This document shows, piece after piece, positions 16,142 to 23,779 of a stretch of DNA of 43,132 nucleotides (position 1 is its first letter; each line of letters starts with the position of its first letter). The DNA is taken from positions 1 through 43,132 of the forward strand of contig NZ_JACSUD010000018.1 of the NCBI RefSeq assembly GCF_014385435.1. Direction: 5' to 3'. The DNA is from Alloprevotella sp. Lung230. GTDB taxonomy: Bacteria; Bacteroidota; Bacteroidia; Bacteroidales; Bacteroidaceae. The notes below the pieces were generated by a model. That model had not been told where the DNA came from. It saw nothing but the letters and a program-made list of their open reading frames with translations, and ran no database searches. A program made the position numbers and the translations under genes.

Positions 16142-18192
16142 TAGTTTGCATTGCCGAAAAACCTTCCGTTGCCGCCGATATTGCCAAAATCATCGGGGCC
16201 GACCGCCACGTCCGTGTGGGGCGCAATGCCGGCTATTACGAAGGCAACGGCTACCAAGTGACGTGGACCTTCGGACACCTTTGCGAACTCAAGAACCCTG
16301 AAGAATACACGCCCTACTGGAAAACCTGGTCGCTCGGAGCGCTCCCCATGGTGCCTACCCGCTTCGGCATCCGTCTCAAAGAGGGAGTGGAGGAGCAGTT
16401 TGGCGTCATCGAAAAACTCTTCCTCGCGGCCGACCGCATCGTCAACTGCGGTGATGCCGGCCAGGAGGGCGAACTCATCCAGCGATGGGTGCTCCAGAAG
16501 ACGCAGGCCCAATGCCCCGTCGAACGCCTTTGGATTTCTTCGATGACGGAAGAGGCCATCCGTGAGGGCTTCGCCCGCCTCCGTCCGCAGGCCGACTATC
16601 AAGGGCTCTACGAGGCCGGGCTGTGCCGTGCCATCGGCGACTGGTTGCTGGGCATGAACGCCACGCGCCTCTACACCTTGAAGTTTGGCGACAACAACCG
16701 ACGCAAGGGCGCACAACCCCTCTCCATCGGCCGCGTGCAGACCCCCACGCTGGCCCTCATCGTCCATCGCCAACTCGAAATCCAAAACTTCCGCCCCGAA
16801 CCCTATTGGGTGCTCTCCACCATCTATCGAGACACCACCTTCACGGCACGCATGGAGGGCGACGATGAGGAGGGGACGCCCCAGAAAGGCGCTGCCAAAC
16901 GAGGGTTCACCAACCGCGAGGAAGCGCAGGCCGCTCTGCAAGCCATCGAAGGGACACCTTTCACCGTGACCGAGGTGACGAAAAAGAAAGGTTCGGAGGC
17001 GCCCCCGCGTCTTTTCGACCTTACCTCTCTCCAAGTGGAGTGCAACAAAAAGTATGGTTATGGGGCTGAACAAACCCTGCAAATCATCCAGCAACTCTAC
17101 GAAAACAAACTCACCACCTACCCCCGCGTCGACACCACCTTCCTGCCCGACGATGTCTATCCCAAGTGCAAAGCCATCCTCAACGGCATTGCCGACACCT
17201 ACGGCGAACTCCTCCAACCGCTCCGCGGCGCGCAGTTGAAGAAATCGAAAAAAGTGTTCGACTCCTCCAAGGTGACCGACCACCACGCCATCATCCCCAC
17301 CGGCGTTGCCCCTCGTGCGCTCACCGACCTCCAGCGCAATGTCTACGACCTCGTGGCGCGCCGTTTCATCGCCGTGTTCTATCCCGACTGCCGCTTTGCC
17401 ACTACCACTGTCGATGGGACGGCGGCCGACATCCCCTTTCGCGCCACCGGCAAACTCATCCTCGATCCCGGCTGGCGCGCTGTCTTCCAAAAGGACAAAC
17501 CCGATGACGACGCCCAGGCGACACGCGCCGAGGAAGAGCGCACCCTCCCCGAATTTCGGAAGGGTGAAACGGGCGAACACACCCCGACCTTGACCCAAAA
17601 GGAGACCACCCCGCCCAAGCCTTACACCGAAGCCACACTGCTTCGCGCCATGGAGACGGCCGGGCGCAACGTCGATGATGAAGCCTTGCGCGATGTGCTG
17701 AAAGAAAACGGCATCGGCCGTCCCTCCACCCGCGCCGCCATCATCCAGACACTCTACCGCCGCGGCTACATCCGCCAGCAACGCAAAAGTCTGGAAGCCA
17801 CCCCCACCGGCGTAGAGCTCATCGGCCTCATCAAAGAAGAACTCCTGAAAAGTGCCGAACTCACCGGCATTTGGGAAAACAAACTCCGAAAAATCGAACG
17901 CCACGAGTATTCCGCTCGGCAGTTTGTCGATGAACTCAAGCAGATGGTAGCCGACATTGTGCAGCAGGTGCTGGCCGACAATTCCAACCGCCGCATCGCT
18001 GCGACCAACCTCGAAGCGCCCAATATCCCAAACACGTCCCCCGATGCCCCCGCCAAGCCCAAGCGCAAGGTGGTGCGCGAGGGAAGCAAATGCCCGGAGT
18101 GCGGCGAGGGCAAGGTCATCAAGGGTCACACCGCCTACGGTTGCTCCCGCTGGCGCGAAGGTTGCACTTGGCGCAAGCCCTTCAAAAAATGA
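16138..18192 (+). CDS. topB: DNA topoisomerase III (type IA)
   Basis: 684 aa. The N-terminal Toprim domain starts MIVCIAEKPSVAADIAKIIGA, with the conserved Glu in AEKPS and the acidic motif GDAGQEGELIQ (a DxGxEGE form). The conserved IGRVQTPTLALIV precedes the active-site tyrosine in TTYPRVDTTFLP (Tyr328). LRAMETAGRNVDDEALRDVLKENGIGRPSTRA is the typical domain I/III region. The C-terminus carries a four-cysteine zinc-type repeat, CPECGEGKVIKGHTAYGC...C. It decatenates and relaxes negatively supercoiled DNA and resolves recombination intermediates with a RecQ helicase. It overlaps the upstream ATPase gene by 4 bp. Nothing around it suggests a conjugative element, so I take it as chromosomal. 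Confidence 0.95.
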   Translation: MIVCIAEKPSVAADIAKIIGADRHVRVGRNAGYYEGNGYQVTWTFGHLCELKNPEEYTPYWKTWSLGALPMVPTRFGIRLKEGVEEQFGVIEKLFLAADRIVNCGDAGQEGELIQRWVLQKTQAQCPVERLWISSMTEEAIREGFARLRPQADYQGLYEAGLCRAIGDWLLGMNATRLYTLKFGDNNRRKGAQPLSIGRVQTPTLALIVHRQLEIQNFRPEPYWVLSTIYRDTTFTARMEGDDEEGTPQKGAAKRGFTNREEAQAALQAIEGTPFTVTEVTKKKGSEAPPRLFDLTSLQVECNKKYGYGAEQTLQIIQQLYENKLTTYPRVDTTFLPDDVYPKCKAILNGIADTYGELLQPLRGAQLKKSKKVFDSSKVTDHHAIIPTGVAPRALTDLQRNVYDLVARRFIAVFYPDCRFATTTVDGTAADIPFRATGKLILDPGWRAVFQKDKPDDDAQATRAEEERTLPEFRKGETGEHTPTLTQKETTPPKPYTEATLLRAMETAGRNVDDEALRDVLKENGIGRPSTRAAIIQTLYRRGYIRQQRKSLEATPTGVELIGLIKEELLKSAELTGIWENKLRKIERHEYSARQFVDELKQMVADIVQQVLADNSNRRIAATNLEAPNIPNTSPDAPAKPKRKVVREGSKCPECGEGKVIKGHTAYGCSRWREGCTWRKPFKK

Positions 18193-18216
18193 AGCGAACG
18201 CGCTTCCATACAAAGC

Positions 18217-18251
18217 TCCCCTCGGTCTCCGAAGTTCGGACGCCGAGGGGA
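18217..18251 (+). terminator. topB terminator
   Basis: TCCCCTCGG (18217-18225) pairs with CCGAGGGGA (18243-18251), with an inner TCCGAA/TTCGGA stem at 18227-18239. A T-rich stretch follows. Confidence 0.75.
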
Positions 18252-18323
18252 TTTGTTTTTGGGTTTTTGTATCGAGGAAAAATAAAAAGACTTCAAGAAT
18301 GAGGAAGTATCTTGAAGTCTGAG

Positions 18324-18396
<73 letters not shown>

Positions 18397-18439
18397 AGCC
18401 ATTGTCGAACAAAAAAAGATTTTTGCCCTAAAAGCGGTG

Positions 18440-18447
18440 CAAAGATA
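18440..18447 (-). promoter_or_regulatory. -7 box TATCTTTG for tRNA-Thr
   Basis: Minus-strand TATCTTTG lies 44 bp before the tRNA 5' end, with a TTTGG about 19 bp further upstream as the -33 element: a complete Bacteroidetes promoter. Confidence 0.7.
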
Positions 18448-18543
18448 GAGAGTTTTGGGCAAATGACCAAATTTTCGGAGAGAAAATGCACGCTGCGGAG
18501 CAAAAAGTACGTCCCGAATTGGGGTTATAGGAAAAGCAATGCC

Positions 18544-19443
18544 TTATTTGAGTTTGTCGTAGATGTCATCAGTCACAGATTCCAACCATTCGTTCGATGA
18601 GCCATCCTCAACGTGAGTATTGTAAGTCAGGTGCTGCATCCAACTGTCTCTGGCGGCTCCGTGCCAGTGTTTCACGCCCTCGGGGATGGCGATGACAACA
18701 CCGGGGCGAAGCTCCACAGCCGCCTTGCCCCACTCTTGGTACCAGCCACGGCCGGCAACGCAGATGAGCACCTGAACGGCTTTGTGATGAATGTGCCAGT
18801 TGTTGCGGCAACGGGGTTCAAACGTTACATTTACCACGCCCCCCTTGTCAGCCTCCATCGGAGCGAGATAACTCAGCCCTATGAAGTATTTGGCATAGCC
18901 CGTGTTAGGCTCGCCAATGGGATAGGGTGTGCTTGCCTGAAATTCTTCTTTGGTCTGTATGTCTGAAGTCCACACCTCCTTGGCCATGTTGAACACCGCC
19001 CATGCCTTAGGCCAGCCTACATAGAAAGCGGCGTGAGTGATCATCTCCGAAAATTCCTGTCGGGTCACGCCATTGGCTTTGGCAGTGTTCAGGTGATATT
19101 TGAGCGATGAGTCGGTGATGCCTTGCGCCACGAGTGAGAGAATTGTGGTAAGCGAGCGGTCATGCAGGCTCATCTCTTCCTGACGGTTCCACACTTCACC
19201 GAAAAGAATGTCATCGTTGAGATGAGCAAATTCCGGTGCGAACTCTCCGAGGGCGGTACGTCCTGCGGTCTGCTTGATTTCTTTCCTTTCCATATTCTTT
19301 TGTGCTTGAATGCCCATCACAGCAGTTGCCATGAGAGCCCCAATTATTATTCCCTTAATTCCGCAGCATAAATTCTTGTGATAACTCCAAGTGCCTGAGA
19401 GAAACAAAGTCCTCAAAACACTTGGATATACCAGAAATTTCAC
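18544..19443 (-). CDS. Carboxymuconolactone decarboxylase-like/cupin fusion protein, 5' end altered by IS
   Basis: The frame encodes 299 aa. The middle (about 60-155) is a CMD/AhpD-like helical domain (LNDDILFGEVWNRQEEMSLHDRSLTTILSLVAQG...EMITHAAFYVGWPKAW). The C-terminal third (about 200-285) is a cupin with the metal-type motif WHIHHKAVQVLICVAGRG and a second His in GVKHWHG. Residues 31-48 (GIIIGALMATAVMGIQAQ) are the remains of a signal peptide. Codons 1-30 come from the left end of the IS1380 relic starting at 19353, so the native start has been lost. The protein may be made from the IS-derived ATG at 19443, from Met38 (19332), or not at all. Family members act on small ring or peroxide substrates; none can be named here. 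Confidence 0.75.
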   Translation of the reverse strand: MKFLVYPSVLRTLFLSGTWSYHKNLCCGIKGIIIGALMATAVMGIQAQKNMERKEIKQTAGRTALGEFAPEFAHLNDDILFGEVWNRQEEMSLHDRSLTTILSLVAQGITDSSLKYHLNTAKANGVTRQEFSEMITHAAFYVGWPKAWAVFNMAKEVWTSDIQTKEEFQASTPYPIGEPNTGYAKYFIGLSYLAPMEADKGGVVNVTFEPRCRNNWHIHHKAVQVLICVAGRGWYQEWGKAAVELRPGVVIAIPEGVKHWHGAARDSWMQHLTYNTHVEDGSSNEWLESVTDDIYDKLK

Positions 19444-19708
19444 CTATCTTGGTGCTGCAAACAGAACAAGTAAGCAAAAATCAGACATGACAAAGGTAGC
19501 AATTAAAAACGAGAATATCACTTCTCTCGGTGGAATTTACATCATTTCTTTGTGGCTTTTCATACTTCCCCATTGGTTTGGGTGGGAGATTTCATGTCTA
19601 TGCAAGAACCAAGAACCCCAGAAAATCCCCATATCAATGGATAAATCCCAAAAATGTCACTTCAATATATAAAAGTATCTCACAAGGAATAATGCTGCGG
19701 AATTGAGG
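19353..19708 (+). mobile_element. IS1380-family relic, copy 1 (internally deleted)
   Basis: 356 bp bounded by 29-bp inverted ends (CCTTAATTCCGCAGCATAAA... and the complement of CCTCAATTCCGCAGCATTAT..., 25/29 identical). The left end includes a CCAAGTG/CACTTGG hairpin. After the transposase start codon only about 20 codons remain before the sequence jumps to the right-end non-coding segment (from about 19549) shared with copy 2. There is no obvious target-site duplication. Confidence 0.8.
19487..19548 (+). pseudogene. IS1380 transposase N-terminal remnant
   Basis: Begins MTKVAIKNENITSLGGIYI, which I recognise as the N-terminus of Bacteroides-type IS1380 transposases. The remaining 400 or so codons are deleted. 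Confidence 0.7.
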
Positions 19709-19759
19709 ATTTACATGGAATTACTGTCGGAAGAGTATTTGCTTTCCAAGAAAATTCTA

Positions 19760-19767
19760 TATCTTTG
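19760..19767 (+). promoter_or_regulatory. Promoter of the VOC-TfoX-flavin reductase-like cluster
   Basis: TATCTTTG with a TTTG at 19738-19741, 18 bp apart: a full Bacteroidetes promoter placed just outside the IS right end. Confidence 0.7.
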
Positions 19768-19794
19768 CGAATAGAAACCCAAAATGATGAGCGT

Positions 19795-20145
19795 ATGAAG
19801 ACAGACAATTATTTCGTTACCGTCAGGGATATGGAGGAAGCACGGCGGTTTTATGGTGAGGTGCTAATGCTCGAAATGAAGTTCGACTTTTCGCAGATGG
19901 GCATGATTGCCTACCGGGTGGGGGACGACGAACCTGCCATTATCCTTAAAGACCTTAAAAAGTTTCCCGATGCCAAGCCTGCCGTTTGGTTGGAGGTGGA
20001 AGACGTAAGGGAGATTTACCTGAAGCTGAAAGACTGCGGCGTAAAGTTTCTTTCGGAACCGTTCCGTATAAAGACGGGGTGGGCTGCGGAGTTCGACGAC
20101 CCGTCGGGAAACAGATTGGGTATAACCGATTATAAGGCAGAATAA
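19795..20145 (+). CDS. VOC-family (glyoxalase/bleomycin-resistance-like) protein
   Basis: 116 aa from the ATG at 19795; an ATG 30 bp upstream overlaps the promoter and is rejected. A single VOC half-module: NYFVTVRDMEEARRFYGEVLMLEMKFDFSQMGMIAYRVG...PAVWLEVEDVREIYLKLKDCGVKFLSEPF...GWAAEFDDPSGNRLGITDYK. The FDDPSGN(R/x)LGI ending is the classic second metal-site strand. Such single-module proteins usually dimerise to form one active site. The substrate is unknown. It is first in a run of three small plus-strand genes with short gaps. Confidence 0.85.
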   Translation: MKTDNYFVTVRDMEEARRFYGEVLMLEMKFDFSQMGMIAYRVGDDEPAIILKDLKKFPDAKPAVWLEVEDVREIYLKLKDCGVKFLSEPFRIKTGWAAEFDDPSGNRLGITDYKAE

Positions 20146-20190
20146 ATATTGCCTCGATACAAAATAGTATATAATAAAAGACTCTCAAAA

Positions 20191-20523
20191 ATGGCATGTA
20201 ATCAAGATTTTGTACAGTATATCGCCGACCAATGCTCCGAAGCCGGTGAAATAACTGTCAGGAAGATGTTCGGCGACTATGGCATCTATTGCAACGGCAA
20301 GATTTTCGGACTTATCTGCGACGACCGTCTCTATCTGAAACCGACAGAGGCAGGGCGCAAACTGCTTCGGAGCGAAGAGCTCCGACCACCGTACGATGGG
20401 GCGAAAAACTATTTCTACATCGCCGATGTAGACGACCGGCAGTATCTCTCCTCGCTCGCCCGGGCAACCTATGAGGAACTGCCGGAGAAACCCAAGAAGA
20501 AAAAGACTACCCCAAAGTTCTAA
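20191..20523 (+). CDS. TfoX N-terminal domain protein
   Basis: 110 aa from the ATG at 20191. It matches the TfoX/Sxy N-terminal domain (FVQYIADQCSEAGEITVRKMFGDYGIYCNGKIFGLICDDRLYLKPTEAGR...PPYDGAKNYFYIAD.DDRQYLSSLARATYEELP) and ends in a lysine-rich tail KPKKKKTTPKF. The TfoX C-terminal domain is absent, as in many stand-alone Bacteroidetes versions, so a role in competence should not be assumed. Its last 50 or so bases and the following 20 or so are duplicated at 21262-21333. Confidence 0.85.
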   Translation: MACNQDFVQYIADQCSEAGEITVRKMFGDYGIYCNGKIFGLICDDRLYLKPTEAGRKLLRSEELRPPYDGAKNYFYIADVDDRQYLSSLARATYEELPEKPKKKKTTPKF

Positions 20524-20541
20524 AACGTAAAAGAATTATGG
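20473..20541 (+). repeat. Direct repeat, copy 1 (TfoX tail)
   Basis: 69 bp covering the end of the TfoX-N gene and its 3' flank (GAGGAACTGCCGGAG ... AAGAATTATGG), nearly identical to 21262-21333 apart from a 3-bp length difference. Confidence 0.8.
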
Positions 20542-20588
20542 AGGTTATGGCACAATTAGTAAATATACAGACGTAAAATACACAAAAC

Positions 20589-21149
20589 ATGAAAGTCAAG
20601 TTAAAGTCTAAAAAGTTTTATCCTTGCTATCCAGTCTTCATCGTATCTTATTACGGCGAGGACGGTAGTGTTAAGCTCTCCACACTGTCTTCGTCTTACA
20701 GTCTGGGCGATACTTTTGTCATGGGTATGCACGCCGGTTCGTATTTGGCACAGAGAATAGAGACTATCAAAGGGTATTGCATCAACTTTTTGCCAACTGC
20801 ATATTTACACGCCATAGAACGTGCAGGGATGGTCTCTAACAATCGGAAGGCAGACAAAACGGAAGGTACCGGACTCACGTTCGGTAAAAGCCTGACGGTG
20901 AATGCCCCACTGATTAACGGAGCCTCGTTCGTGATAGAATGCGAGCCTATCACAGAGCGAATAGTTACGTTTGATGGTGTCAAACATGTGTTCGGTCGTA
21001 TAAAAGGATATTTGTGTGAAGAGAGTCTGCTAACAGACAATGGCTTTGAATACGGAAAACTGGACGTTCCCCTTTTCGAGGCTGACAGCAGGGGGCGTGT
21101 CTATCGGCGAATGACAACAGACACCGAACAGGCGGGCAGCTTCTTTTAA
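20589..21149 (+). CDS. Flavin reductase-like (FMN-binding split-barrel) protein
   Basis: 186 aa. The N-terminal strand and loop KKFYPCYPVFIVSYYGEDGSVKLSTLSSSYSLGDTFVMGMHAGSYLAQRIETIKGYCINFL fits the flavin reductase-like domain. Later strands include GASFVIECEPITERIVTFDGVKHVFGRIKGY. It probably binds FMN and acts as an NAD(P)H-dependent flavin reductase or a related oxidoreductase; partners are unknown. It is third in the VOC/TfoX cluster. A/T-richer codon use than the housekeeping genes suggests transfer. Confidence 0.8.
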   Translation: MKVKLKSKKFYPCYPVFIVSYYGEDGSVKLSTLSSSYSLGDTFVMGMHAGSYLAQRIETIKGYCINFLPTAYLHAIERAGMVSNNRKADKTEGTGLTFGKSLTVNAPLINGASFVIECEPITERIVTFDGVKHVFGRIKGYLCEESLLTDNGFEYGKLDVPLFEADSRGRVYRRMTTDTEQAGSFF

Positions 21150-21156
21150 TACTGAA

Positions 21157-21315
21157 ATGATGATGAGAGATATTGAACTACCCATGCTGCTTCCCATTGT
21201 GTTCATGATTCATGAATACGAGGAAACAATCATATTCAGGCGTTGGCTGAACGGCAACAGAGAGGAACTGCCGGAGCCGAAACCAAAGAAGAAAAAGACT
21301 ACCCCAAAGTTCTAA
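21157..21315 (+). pseudogene. Chimeric HXXEE-domain fragment fused to a TfoX tail
   Basis: A 52-aa ORF starting MMMRDIELPMLLPIVFMIHEYEETIIFRRWLNGNREELPE. The LPIVFMIHEYEE segment is the start of an HXXEE-type membrane protein. From NREELPE onward it becomes a copy of the TfoX gene's last 16 codons (KKKKTTPKF stop). The bulk of the HXXEE gene is missing. It appears to be a recombination product between short homologous segments and is probably non-functional. Confidence 0.65.
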
Positions 21316-21333
21316 AACGTAAAAGAATTATGG
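21262..21333 (+). repeat. Direct repeat, copy 2 (TfoX tail)
   Basis: 72 bp, nearly identical to 20473-20541. The copies are about 790 bp apart and bracket the flavin reductase-like gene. Confidence 0.8.
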
Positions 21334-21435
21334 TACGACCAACGACAAAGGCACCGACACTTCTCGAATATCTTCTTTCGTCTTTTTTGTATTAAACGTT
21401 TAATCCGTTTACGGAGGTATGAATTTTAATGGATA

Positions 21436-22118
21436 CCTTAATTCCGCAGCATAAGTTCTTGTGAGAACTCCAAGTGCCTGAGAAACAAAGTTCTCAAAAC
21501 ACTTGGATATGTCAGAAATTTCACCTATCTTGGTGCTGCAAACATAACAAGTAAGCAAAAATTTGACATAACAAAGGTAGCAATTAAAAACGAGAATATC
21601 ACTTCTTTCGGTGGAATTTATCACATTATGGACGTTTTATAATGAGCGTGGAGTAAGCGAAAAGAACTTCGACATACAGAACAATGACTTCGGATGGTCG
21701 CATCTGCCCTTTTCCTTTATGGCTGAGAACATAGTTTTCATGATGGTTACCGCCATGCTGAAGAACTTCTATCTCTATCTCGTCCGTCATATTAGCGAAA
21801 AGGTCAAGCCGTTGAAAAAGACAAGCAGGCTGAAAGCCTTTATCCTACATTTTGTCAGCGTGCCAGCAAAATGGGTGCGAACGGGAAGACAGAACGTTCT
21901 AAACCTATATACAAATAAAACCTACTACTCTGAGATCTTCATTGAATAAACATCATTTTTTGTGGCTTTTCATACTTCCCCATTGGTTTGGGTGGGGGAT
22001 TTCATGAATATGCAAGAACCAAGAACCCCAGAAAATCCCCATATCAATGGATAAATCCCAAAAATGTCACTTCAATATATAAAAGTACCTCACAAGGAAT
22101 AATGCTGCGGAATTGAGG
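21436..22118 (+). mobile_element. IS1380-family relic, copy 2
   Basis: 683 bp with the same inverted ends as copy 1. It retains the transposase 3' part and the complete right end, but about 1 kb of the transposase interior is deleted. No clear target-site duplication. The right-end segment (about 21957-22118) is almost identical to that of copy 1 (about 19549-19708). Confidence 0.85.
21568..21949 (+). pseudogene. IS1380-family transposase, deleted and frameshifted
   Basis: The start codon has mutated to ATA (21568). The first 21 or so codons (TKVAIKNENITSFGGIYHIM) then run into a deletion and a frame change. The C-terminal part is recognisable as the DDE-domain end: FYNERGVSEKNFDIQNNDFGWSHLPFSFMAENIVFMMVTAMLKNFYLYL, ending TNKTYYSEIFIE. 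It cannot make an active transposase. Confidence 0.85.
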
Positions 22119-22307
22119 TATTACTACATTTATATAAAAACTTTCACCTATCTCTTTCTATCTTAATTAAATTAACGATTTTAGAACCATTGGGATACCT
22201 CGGCGATTACGCCCCTCTTCACTCGGAGAGGGATTAGAGGGTAAGGCTTATTTCTTTATTTTCTTTCACTATCAGTATTTTATATATATACAAAGAAAAG
22301 CAAGCCC
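22119..22307. other. A/T-rich spacer between IS relic 2 and the RES gene
   Basis: 189 bp with no gene. It contains only a small CCCTCT...AGAGGG dyad near 22215-22234 and poly-A/T runs. Confidence 0.4.
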
Positions 22308-23438
22308 TTATTGTATCAATGTAACATTAATAGAGTGAAATTCGTCTTTCGACGAATCGTTGTCAATCTCTTTTATAACTTCCAACGAATCTTCTTCTGA
22401 AAGACTTTCACTCGAATGAGAAAAAGTTTTTATATCTGTCATTTTGAACATAGGAGATAGGTATCTGCTATCATAGCCTTCGCGACATATTGTATTTCGA
22501 GGAAATAGAGCAAAATTGCGTAATGACAGATCATGTAAGTTATCTATGTGTGGGCTTTTTGTAGACATATACACAATGCCCGCAAACCCCTTATTCGTTG
22601 AAGGTTCACCGTTTTCTGGACTACCCTCTTGAGGCATTTCTCTGATAATTTTCGTCATAAGCTGCGGTAGCACATATTCGGGTTTAAAAGGGTCTTGTGG
22701 ATGTTTTACAGATATTAGACATCCCATTATTAAAGGGTAGAAAACTAAAAAGCTATAATACTCCCAGTCTGCTGGATTCTTATCGATAGGGTAACCTAAA
22801 TCTAAAAAGCTTAATGCCTTTGTAGTTTTAAATTTTGCATAAGAAAAGGAGTTGATATCAGGGCAGTTCATTTCGTACCAAGCAGTTTCTAAACTTCCAG
22901 CAAGATAGAAGACAGGATAGCCTAAGAAGCCATACCTAGTGGAAGCTACTTTGTGACGTAACTGAAGTGGGAGATGGAATAAGTCACCATCTTGTCCTTT
23001 ACCCTCGCTTGGCTTAAAATCTAGTCGTATTCTAGAAAAGACATTATACTTCTCAATAATTGTTCTTGGAAGCATCTTCAAATAAAAAAAATCATCACTT
23101 ACAAAGAAAGCACGCAATAATTCATATGCATCTTCATAGTAATTCATATAGCATGATTTTAATGCTCTTTGTATTGTACTGTAAATCTTATCAAAATCTG
23201 CTTTAAAATTATGCCTTTTCGTTGGCATATATTCCTCATACCCTACTAATGCTTTTTCAAATGCCTTATTCAGAGTCTTTAGACTTTCATCACTAAGATC
23301 ATCAATCTTTTTTTTATACTTCTCAACTAAACTACTCCAATAATCAAAATAGTCCTTACTTTCATTATCATATTTAAAAGGGTATACTAAATCAGATTTA
23401 GGATTTAGCAATTCTTGGTAGAGTTCTTGATGTGTCAT
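22308..23438 (-). CDS. RES-domain protein
   Basis: 376 aa from the ATG at 23438 (MTHQELYQELL). The frame stays open to 23633, but that extension is IS end sequence. The N-terminal 110 or so residues are helical and charged, with no match I recognise. The C-terminal two-thirds fits a RES domain: FSRIR, then RYGFLGYPVFYLAGSLETAWYEMN (polar Ser182, Glu184/Glu189), then PEYVLPQLMTKIIRE and NKGFAGIVYMSTKSP. RES proteins of known function are NAD+-degrading toxins paired with an Xre-like antitoxin, or stand-alone enzymes. No Xre gene flanks this one. It is markedly A/T-rich and bounded on its 5' side, 6 bp from the start codon, by an IS1380 relic, so it is probably acquired. A defence or toxin role is inference. 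Confidence 0.75.
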   Translation of the reverse strand: MTHQELYQELLNPKSDLVYPFKYDNESKDYFDYWSSLVEKYKKKIDDLSDESLKTLNKAFEKALVGYEEYMPTKRHNFKADFDKIYSTIQRALKSCYMNYYEDAYELLRAFFVSDDFFYLKMLPRTIIEKYNVFSRIRLDFKPSEGKGQDGDLFHLPLQLRHKVASTRYGFLGYPVFYLAGSLETAWYEMNCPDINSFSYAKFKTTKALSFLDLGYPIDKNPADWEYYSFLVFYPLIMGCLISVKHPQDPFKPEYVLPQLMTKIIREMPQEGSPENGEPSTNKGFAGIVYMSTKSPHIDNLHDLSLRNFALFPRNTICREGYDSRYLSPMFKMTDIKTFSHSSESLSEEDSLEVIKEIDNDSSKDEFHSINVTLIQ

Positions 23439-23444
23439 GTCTTT

Positions 23445-23682
23445 CCTTAATTCCGCAGCATAAATTCTTGTGAGAACTCCAAGTGCCTGAGAAACAAAGT
23501 TCTCAAAACACTTGGATATGTCAGAAATTTCACCTATCTTGGTGCTGCAAACATAACAAGTAAGCAAAAATCTGACATGACAAAGATAGCAATTAAAAAC
23601 GAAAATATCACTTCTTTCGATGGAATTTATCACATTATGAACGTTTTCTCAAAGTTGGGTTTTGAAAAACCTACCGAAATTT
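23445..23682 (+). mobile_element. IS1380-family relic, copy 3 (left end only)
   Basis: Starts with the same CCTTAATTCCGCAGCATAAA end and the CCAAGTG/CACTTGG hairpin (23479-23515). The transposase N-terminus begins at 23577 (MTKIAIKNENITSFDGIYHIMNVFSKLGFEKPTE) and is cut off near 23682. No right end follows; the right boundary is approximate. Confidence 0.75.
23577..23682 (+). pseudogene. IS1380 transposase N-terminal fragment
   Basis: About 35 codons with an intact ATG, longer than in copies 1 and 2. It then passes into unrelated sequence. Confidence 0.65.
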
Positions 23683-23779
23683 CGATTTTGAAATTTCACC
23701 CTTTTGCGGACGTCTATCTCACCACGAGAAGCGCGGCAGGCATCCGCCCAATGTGTGCCGCATCATCTTGAAACAACTT

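Noticed and set aside
16420-16480. Broken Toprim motif in TopB (GDAGQEGE rather than DxDxE)
   Set aside because: The DAGxEGE form is common in topoisomerase III proteins, so it is not taken as a defect.
16138-18192. topB as a marker of a conjugative transposon
   Set aside because: No tra, mob, integrase or excisionase genes nearby, and the gene matches its neighbours in composition.
19347-19714. Target-site duplication around IS relic 1
   Set aside because: Flanking 4-6 bp (TTATTC and ATTTAC) do not match; relic 2 likewise lacks a clear duplication.
20191-20523. Natural competence locus because of TfoX
   Set aside because: Only the TfoX N-terminal domain is present and there are no com genes; stand-alone versions are widespread in this phylum without known competence.
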